Shown here in pieces: positions 58,120 to 64,000 of a stretch of DNA of 64,000 bases; position 1 is the stretch's first letter; every line of letters begins with the position of its first letter. A program made the translations under genes and the position numbers. The stretch covers positions 62,304,852 through 62,368,851 of the forward strand of contig OY829329.1 of the NCBI GenBank assembly GCA_963691655.1, written 5' to 3'. Origin of the DNA: Toxonevra muliebris. Its lineage: Eukaryota; Arthropoda; Insecta; Diptera; Pallopteridae. Below the pieces are notes generated by a model. The model worked only from the letters and a program-made list of their open reading frames with translations. It had not been told where the DNA came from and did no database searches.

Positions 58120-59668
58120 CAGTTATATATCCCTCAGCATCTACTAATATACATACATAATATCAATCTACACAAACTTACATACATACATAATGCAAGA
58201 GAGACTCCACTTTTGCCAATACGTATAAACGTACATACAAACATACATACGTATAAACATACAAATAAATACATACTTACAATAAGCATAAATAAGCATA
58301 ATGAATACTTAGAGTGATACTGCACTTCTGCCCACACATAAGACCACAAGCACAATAATGTAAACAACGATCGTGGAGAAGTTAATTAATCGACTAACGA
58401 AAGTTTATTGTAAACAATTGTGAGATTTTTTTCCCACAATGCAAGAAAGAATAGTTAAAAATGAGAATGCAGTCCTTTTTCCTGTTCGCTTGGTGCTTTT
58501 CAACTTATTGAACATTGAGTGTGTGTATCACATTCAACAAAATGTAAACAATGATCGTGGAGAATTGAAATCGATTAATTAAAGGCAATATATACAAATC
58601 AGAGTATGTGATAACAAACAAAACTGTTATGCAAGATTTTTTTCCCACTGTTATGCAAGAAAGAATAGTTAAAAATGAGAATGCAGTCCTTTTTCCTGTT
58701 CGCTTGGTGCTTTTCAACTTATTGAACATGTTTAAACATGAAATTTTTCATAATGTATGACTGTATCATTTAAAGGCAATATTTACAAATCACAGTATGT
58801 GATAATTTGATTTTGCGGCTGATATGCACTTGACTCCTCTCAATTCACTGTGCCAAATGTAAACAATGATCGTGAGAAAAAACACTAAGTCTTTTTAATG
58901 AGTGTGTATGTATGTATGTATGTAAGGAAAGGGAGGGAAAAATAAAGCAAAATTGTATTCCATTTATGCTTTCTACTTTTCCTGCTTGCCTGGTGGCGTA
59001 AAAAAAGCCATTCCCCATTCCCCATTGTGCCAGAACATACATATCCCTACTACTGTATATGTATGTTCTGGCACAAATGGGATTAGGGGAATGAGAATAC
59101 AGTTCTGTTCTGGAAATTCGTTTTGTAGCATATCAGCTATCCTATCCTATCCTATGTGTATCACAAAACAAACTTCAAATATCAAAAAAAAACACAATGA
59201 TGTGCGGAGTTGAAATATATTTTTTGTATATTGTTTCTATATGATGCCAATGGGGAATGAGAATACAGTTCTTTTTCCTGTTCTGATAATTTGTTCTGCA
59301 GCTAATATGTATCCTATCCTATGTGTATCACAAAACAAACTTCAAATATCAAAAAAAAAAAAAAAAGAAAAAACACAATGATGTGCAGAGTTAAAAATAT
59401 ATTTTTTGTTATTTATGCTTTTTCTTTTTTCTGTTTGTCTGGTTCTTATATGTGTATTACAAAACAAACTTCAGATATAAAAAAAAAACACAATGATGTG
59501 CGGGGTTAAAAAATATTTTTTGTTATTTATGCTTTCTCTTTTTTCTGTTTGCCTGGTTCTTATTCAAAGGTTTCATATAAATTATTATTGGTTCTTGCAA
59601 TTCCCGTCTATTATTTTGTGAAAAATATATATATTTACTTATTAAAAAAAAAACGGTTTCCCTTTCCC

Positions 59669-60300
59669 CTTGTGCCAGAACATACATATCCCTACTACTG
59701 TATATGTATGTTCTGGCACAAGCCCCATTCCCCATTCCCCATTCCTCATTCCCCATTCCCCATTCCTCATTCCTCATTCCCCATTCCCCATTCCCCATTC
59801 CCCATTCCCCATTCCCCTTGTGCCAGAACATACATATCCCTACTACTGTATATGTATGTTCTGGCACAAGCCCCATTCCCCATTCCCCATTCCCCATTCC
59901 CAAATTCCTCATTCCCCATTCCCCATTCCCCATTCCTCATTCCCCATTCCCCATTCCCCTTGTGCCAGAACATACATATCCCTACTACTGTATATGTATG
60001 TTCTGGCACAAGCCCCATTCCTCATTCCCCATTCCCCATTCCCCTTGTGCCAGAACATACATATCCCTACTACTGTATATGTATGTTCTGGCACAAGCCC
60101 CATTCCCCATTCCTCATTCCCCATTCCCCATTCCTCATTCCCCATTCCCCATTCCCCTTGTGCCAGAACATACATATCCCTACTACTGTATATGTATGTT
60201 CTGGCACAAGCCCCATTCCCCATTCCTCATTCCCCATTCCCCATTCCTCATTCCCCATTCCCCATTCCCCTTGTGCCAGAACATACATATCCCTACTACT
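59669..60300 (-). repeat. right-end hairpin/minisatellite blocks
   Basis: Six minisatellite runs of CATTCCC and CATTCCT heptamers, each enclosed by complementary arms (CTTGTGCCAGAACATACATA and TATGTATGTTCTGGCACAAG). Runs differ in number of heptamers and in placement of the T variant. The G-rich complement is again on the strand that carries the 5' end. Confidence 0.9.
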
Positions 60301-60306
60301 TTATTC
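60301..60306. repeat. right target-site duplication TTATTC
   Basis: Exact repeat of 43909-43914, abutting the right terminus CCCTACTACT. Confidence 0.95.
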
Positions 60307-60554
60307 TATTCTCTATATTGAACAAAAATAATAAGTCCTAATGAGAATTTTTATTCAGAATGAAATGCATTTGTCTGTTGAAGTAAACACATTTTGAAGG
60401 ACATGAAAATATGATTTATAACTAGATTAGATTTATGATTAGAAATTCCTGCGAATTCGTTTTGTCCACACATTTATTTATTATCTTAAAATTACTAAGA
60501 AGTTTTTATGACAAAATGCTTTCTGAACTAAATAAATTTGTCTGCTGGAATAAA

Positions 60555-61362
60555 TTAAATTCTTGGGTCCAGAAACTTCGTACTTTTCACTTGTACACTG
60601 GGGCGACCGCGTTTTCTTTCCGATGCTCTTTTGTTAACAGTTTTTGAGGCTACCTTAGCTGAATTTTCAGCAGCTTTTTGTCGCTTAACAATCTCTTTTT
60701 TAATTTTTTTGTTTTCCGCCAGTTGCTTCTTGGTTTCTAGGTTCCTTTTTTTTGGGCTGATGCCTCCTGTTCGGCACGCAAAGAATCTATTGTTTCTGGA
60801 CTGGCCAGAAGAGCAAAAGTACGACGCTTGCGTCCACGAGTATTTTTTACAATTTATATTTTTAAGCAATTGTTTAATTGAAAAACTTAATATTTAATCG
60901 AAAAAAATTACCATAAGAGCTCTTGCATTTGAAAAAACTTTAGTATCAGTACTACATTTAAATTACTCTTTTCTGTATAGTGCACGACATTGCCCCACAT
61001 CAAATGCACAACATTGCCCCAACGGTCGTTTTCAAGGTTAACTTCGACAACTCGGTAGAGAACAAAAATTTTTTCAAAAACAAAACATTTTTTTTTTTGC
61101 AGGAAATTTGCTTTAAGAAAACACTTGGTATATTTTCCTGCGAGGAAAATTATTTTTCTGATCCGATGAAAAAACACTTTCGTCGTCCCGAAAACGTGCG
61201 TTTTACAAAAAACGTAGCACATATAGTCCAAACACATGAATATTGCTAGTATTGTATGCATGAGCTCTGTAGGTCAGCAGGCCCATACCTTACCAACGGC
61301 TGGTAAATCATTCAATTCTTTGGGCTAAAAAAGCCAGTGCACGACATTACCCCCTTCTACTC
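60555..61362 (-). mobile_element. degraded pogo-like (Tc1/mariner superfamily) fragment
   Basis: The minus-strand frame 60869-60555 is lysine/arginine-rich and ends in ASERKRGRPSVQ, resembling the basic tail of jerky/pogo-type transposases. It needs at least one frameshift near 60745 to read a typical GRKRRTFALL segment upstream. To the right, GCACGACATTGCCCC-like repeats occur at about 60981 and 61005, with a related GTGCACGACATTACCCCC at about 61338-61355. The last is probably a transposon end (AGTAGAAGGGGGTAATG read inward). No DDE core remains, so this would be a deletion derivative. Confidence 0.35.
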
Positions 61363-61752
61363 TATTAAAAAAATATTTGTTTTCAATTCCATACTTATAC
61401 AGCATGTGCTCTGAAAGAAACTTCCCCAGAGTTAGATCTTCACAGCAATTTCAAAAAAATTTTAATCTGATTTGTCTGGTTTTCCTTCTTTTCTAGGTAT
61501 TTAAAAGTTACACGGCAGTACTTTTAAATTCTTCATTTCATACCCGTATAGAATTCTAAATGAATGATATTCATGGAATTCAAAAAGACAGAAATTTTTC
61601 ATAGAGAAAATACACACGAAAAAATTATTTATCAATATGATGATTATCAATATTATTTTTTCGATATGATTATTACATTTAATCAATGTTATAAAAAAAT
61701 TAAGCACTGCTAGAAACACAATGATCAATATTACGAACACATTAATTAATAC
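61363..61752. other. non-coding DNA
   Basis: AT-rich spacer between the pogo-like fragment and mariner copy 2. Nothing recognised. Confidence 0.5.
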
Positions 61753-61754
61753 TA

Positions 61755-63026
61755 TTGGGAGTATGATTATATAAACTCGTATTTTTTTCGTAATTTGGAC
61801 ATTTATTGTGAAAAAGTGATTATAAATTTATTCTTTAAAGTATTGTCCATCGTTAGCCTCAACCTTTTCCCATCTTTCTAGTAGTATACGGACTCCGAGT
61901 CGAAAGAACTCCTCATCTTTTGAGGCTATCCAGAAATCGACCTATTTTTGGAGTTCTTCAAAAGAACACCAGACCATGTGCCATCGATCAGAACAAGTGG
62001 TAATCAGAAGGAACAATGTCTGGAGAATACGGCGGGTGGGGTAGCACTTCCCATTTCAGCGTTTTCAAGTATGTTTTTACATGCCTTGCAACATGCGGCC
62101 GAGCATTGTCGTGCTGAAGAATAACTTCGTCGTATCTATTCTCATATTCTGGCCTCTTGTCCTTTAATGCTCAGCTCAAACGCATCAATTGTAGTCGGTA
62201 GCGGTCGCCAGTGATCGTTTCATTAGGTTTCAACAGCTCATAATACACGACACCATTCATATCCCACCAAATACACAGCATGAGCTTGAATCCATGGATG
62301 TTTGGCTTTGCCGTTGATGTTGATGCATGCCCGGGCGGTCCCCATGATTTTTTACGCTTTGGGTTATCGTAACGTATCCACTTTTCATCGCCAGTCACAA
62401 TACGATGCAGAAAACCCTTTCTTTTCCGTCGTTCAATCAGCAGTTCACATGTGAAAAATCGTCGTTTGACGTCTCTCGGCTTCAATTCGTACGGCACCCA
62501 ATTTCCTTGCTTTTGAATCATTCCCAATGCATTTAATTGTTTAGAAATGGTTGATTGGTCAACTCCTAAAGATTCTGCAAGTTCTTGTTGCGTTTGACAT
62601 GAATCTTCTTCGAGTAATGCCTTCAATTCTTCATCTTCGAACTTTTTCGGGCCGCCTGAACGTTCCCTGTCTTCAACATGAAAATCACCACTTTTGAAAC
62701 GGGCATACCACACCTGATACATTCTAACGTCTATAGAACAGTCAGGATAAGCTTCAGTGAGTAAACGTTGTGCTTCAGTTGCGTTTTTCTTTAAATGGAA
62801 GAAGCAAATTAAAACTTCCCGCAAATGTGGTTTTGTTGGCACGAAATTCGACATTTTCAGCTATAGTAAAACACTTTTGTAAAATTATGAAAATTATTTG
62901 ACAGATCATTTCTTATAGTATTTTTGGCGCTCTTCGAGATAAAATAGCTGTCAATGTCAAAAAAATGGCGCGTATGATAGATATAAAGTTAGTCACAATT
63001 ACGAGTTTATACATTCATACTCCCAA
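61755..63026 (-). mobile_element. mariner transposon, copy 2 (inactive)
   Basis: A 1,272-bp element flanked by TA (61753-61754 and 63027-63028), with the same terminal TTGGGAGTATGA inverted repeats as copy 1 but in the opposite orientation. It is slightly shorter because of a small deletion near the 3' end of the transposase gene. Confidence 0.92.
61828..62854 (-). pseudogene. mariner transposase, C-terminally disrupted
   Basis: ATG at 62854 opens 227 intact codons: the whole DNA-binding half plus the first catalytic motif TGDEKW. At 62173-62171 a CGA codon, as in copy 1, has become TGA. Downstream, the second catalytic motif (HDNARPH) is still recognisable in the same frame. Between about 61955 and 61985 a loss of roughly 13 bases shifts the frame and removes part of the LFRSM-to-HFRSF segment. 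The natural stop is at 61828. Copies 1 and 2 are broken at different places. Confidence 0.92.
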
Positions 63027-63028
63027 TA

Positions 63029-64000
63029 TTAAAAGAAAAATAGCGATAAATCATTAGATTGCAACATTGAGAGAAACACTTTTACCAGTGCCTTCGGCAA
63101 CCATATTCGTCATATTTATTAACTCATTTTCTGTATTTATGTAGACGTAACCATTACATATATTGAAAAATCGTGGGTTAATGAACGAATTGTCGTTGAC
63201 TTTTCAAAAGCTTTGAACAGTTAATGTGCTCTGCTTTTCAGAAAGTAGAGTACAAATACAAATATGTATATGTAAAAGAGAAAACTTTTCTTTTAATTTT
63301 TCTTTTAATACTTACTCTATATACCTATTTTTTTTGTATTTTTTTCTCTTCCTTTTTTTGTGTGAGGATTTAACAACTATCGACAGATACGCCGACATTT
63401 CACATTTAAAGATTACGCTATGCTGCGTGTTCCAGAAAAAAAAAGACAACGAAAAAAAGGCAAAAAAAAGAAAAACGAAAAATAAGAAAATAAAAATAAG
63501 AATCATTAATGAAAGAAGCGCTCTCGGACAACGCTTAAAAGTTTTTTTTTTTTTTTTTTGTTTCTGAAGAAGTAGAGTAAGACTTTTTCCAATTTTCTCA
63601 CACACAGAGACACAGAAACAAATAAGAAAAAAATCTGAAAAAAAATAAAACGGAATCGGACAGGAAAATGGCAAATCTCAGGATAAGCGTAAAAGTTTTC
63701 TCATTAAAGAAAAAAAATGTTGTCTATATATTTGTGTGCAAATATACATATGAACATATACAATATGTGTAGGTATGTGTGTGTGAGTAGGAATGTTTTT
63801 GTTTTAAGAAATATTAGGTTTTGCTTCTTTTTTTTTGTCATCGTTGTCTTCGTCAAGTTTTAGGTACTTTTTTATTTGCTGTTTCTTTATTTATAAATTA
63901 CATTTATTTTTTTCATAAAATAAAGAAAACAGCGTTCCAGTGTTGCAAATGGATCTCTCTTTCCCTTTGTCTTTCTTCTCTCTCTTTACTACATACTCAT
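63029..64000. other. non-coding DNA, no gene seen
   Basis: Homopolymer-rich sequence (poly-A 63436-63500, poly-T 63542-63560) and a GTGTGT/TATG region at 63740-63785. Overlapping low-complexity frames on the two strands are artefacts of these tracts. Confidence 0.55.

Larger units (their letters stand above)
43915..60300. mobile_element. complete Maverick/Polinton element, 16,386 bp
   Basis: Begins AGTAGTAGGG and ends CCCTACTACT, with inverted repeats of about 2.0 kb (left) and 2.3 kb (right) and a perfect 6-bp target duplication. Between the repeats lie the hallmark genes: integrase, packaging ATPase, adenain-like protease, putative jelly-roll capsid proteins and protein-primed DNA polymerase B, all without internal stops apart from one spliceable intron in the polymerase. 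These elements are known as self-synthesising transposons with a virus-like gene set. Intact frames plus a perfect duplication indicate a young insertion that may still be mobile. Coding density contrasts sharply with the gene-free flanks. Confidence 0.97.
58038..60300 (-). repeat. right terminal inverted repeat
   Basis: Reverse complement of the left repeat. It carries more terminal hairpin/minisatellite blocks (six complete sets between about 59660 and 60300, against three and a half on the left), which accounts for most of the 285-bp length difference. The polymerase start codon lies 25 bp inside its inner edge. Confidence 0.93.

Noticed and set aside
58505..58729. 74-codon frame identical in both inverted repeats (also 45221-45445)
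   Set aside because: Lies across two internal direct repeats of the inverted repeat and has no start context or domain.
60908..61261. 117-codon minus-strand frame with an opposing 89-codon plus-strand frame
   Set aside because: No domain; both frames sit across the GCACGACATTGCCCC repeats of the pogo-like fragment.

Overview
The window looks like nuclear DNA of a brachyceran fly, though the species cannot be named from it. It is strongly AT-rich, full of homopolymers and CA/GT, CAG and GTA microsatellites, and dense in insect-type DNA transposons (mariner, Tc1-like, hAT, piggyBac-like), with tRNA-derived SINE pieces and a telomere-like TTAGG tract. There are no bacterial operons, rRNA genes or CRISPR arrays. 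Outside one large mobile element I found no convincing host protein-coding gene; most of the window reads as intron or intergenic DNA. The exception is 12.9-17.8 kb, which has the texture of a long insect 5' leader and ends in a tiny candidate coding exon with a consensus GTGAGT donor.

Layout. 1-12.9 kb: non-coding DNA with a 1.37-kb array of an 11-bp satellite (2369-3734), an hAT-type MITE (7490-8553) and a TTAA-flanked MITE (10003-10681). 12.9-17.8 kb: candidate 5' leader. 18.6 kb: 26 units of TTAGG. 21-26 kb: SINE head, truncated MITE copy, degenerate Tc1-like element (22801-24307), piggyBac-like MITE with another MITE nested inside (24723-25767). 29.6-31.4 kb: broken LINE RNase H fragment, a 162-bp tandem duplication, and the first of three copies of a 76-77 bp near-perfect palindrome with 4-bp target duplications. 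33.3-35.6 kb: an hAT-type element that received a second hAT-type MITE and a SINE. 36.1-37.3 kb: a dead mariner. 39.5-42.0 kb: SINE pieces, two more palindromes and a recurring 20-bp motif.

The centrepiece is a 16,386-bp Maverick/Polinton element (43915-60300) that looks complete. It has a perfect 6-bp target duplication (TTATTC), inverted repeats of about 2.0 and 2.3 kb, and the expected gene set: chromodomain integrase, A32-like packaging ATPase, phospholipase-A2-domain minor virion protein, adenain-like cysteine protease, two putative jelly-roll capsid proteins and protein-primed DNA polymerase B. It also carries fibre-like, conserved-unknown and orphan proteins. The polymerase is split by a 124-nt spliceable intron. 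Both outermost genes read inward from a matching TATA plus initiator promoter inside the inverted repeats. The rightward capsid block is packed like an operon: a canonical A AAA AAC shift heptamer two codons before the phospholipase stop leads into the protease frame, which has no ATG of its own in front of its conserved N-terminal region. Two successive ATGA overlaps then link the penton-like gene, a 56-codon gene and the capsid gene.

To the right of the Polinton lie a degraded pogo-like piece and a second dead mariner (61755-63026), inverted relative to the first and damaged at different places.
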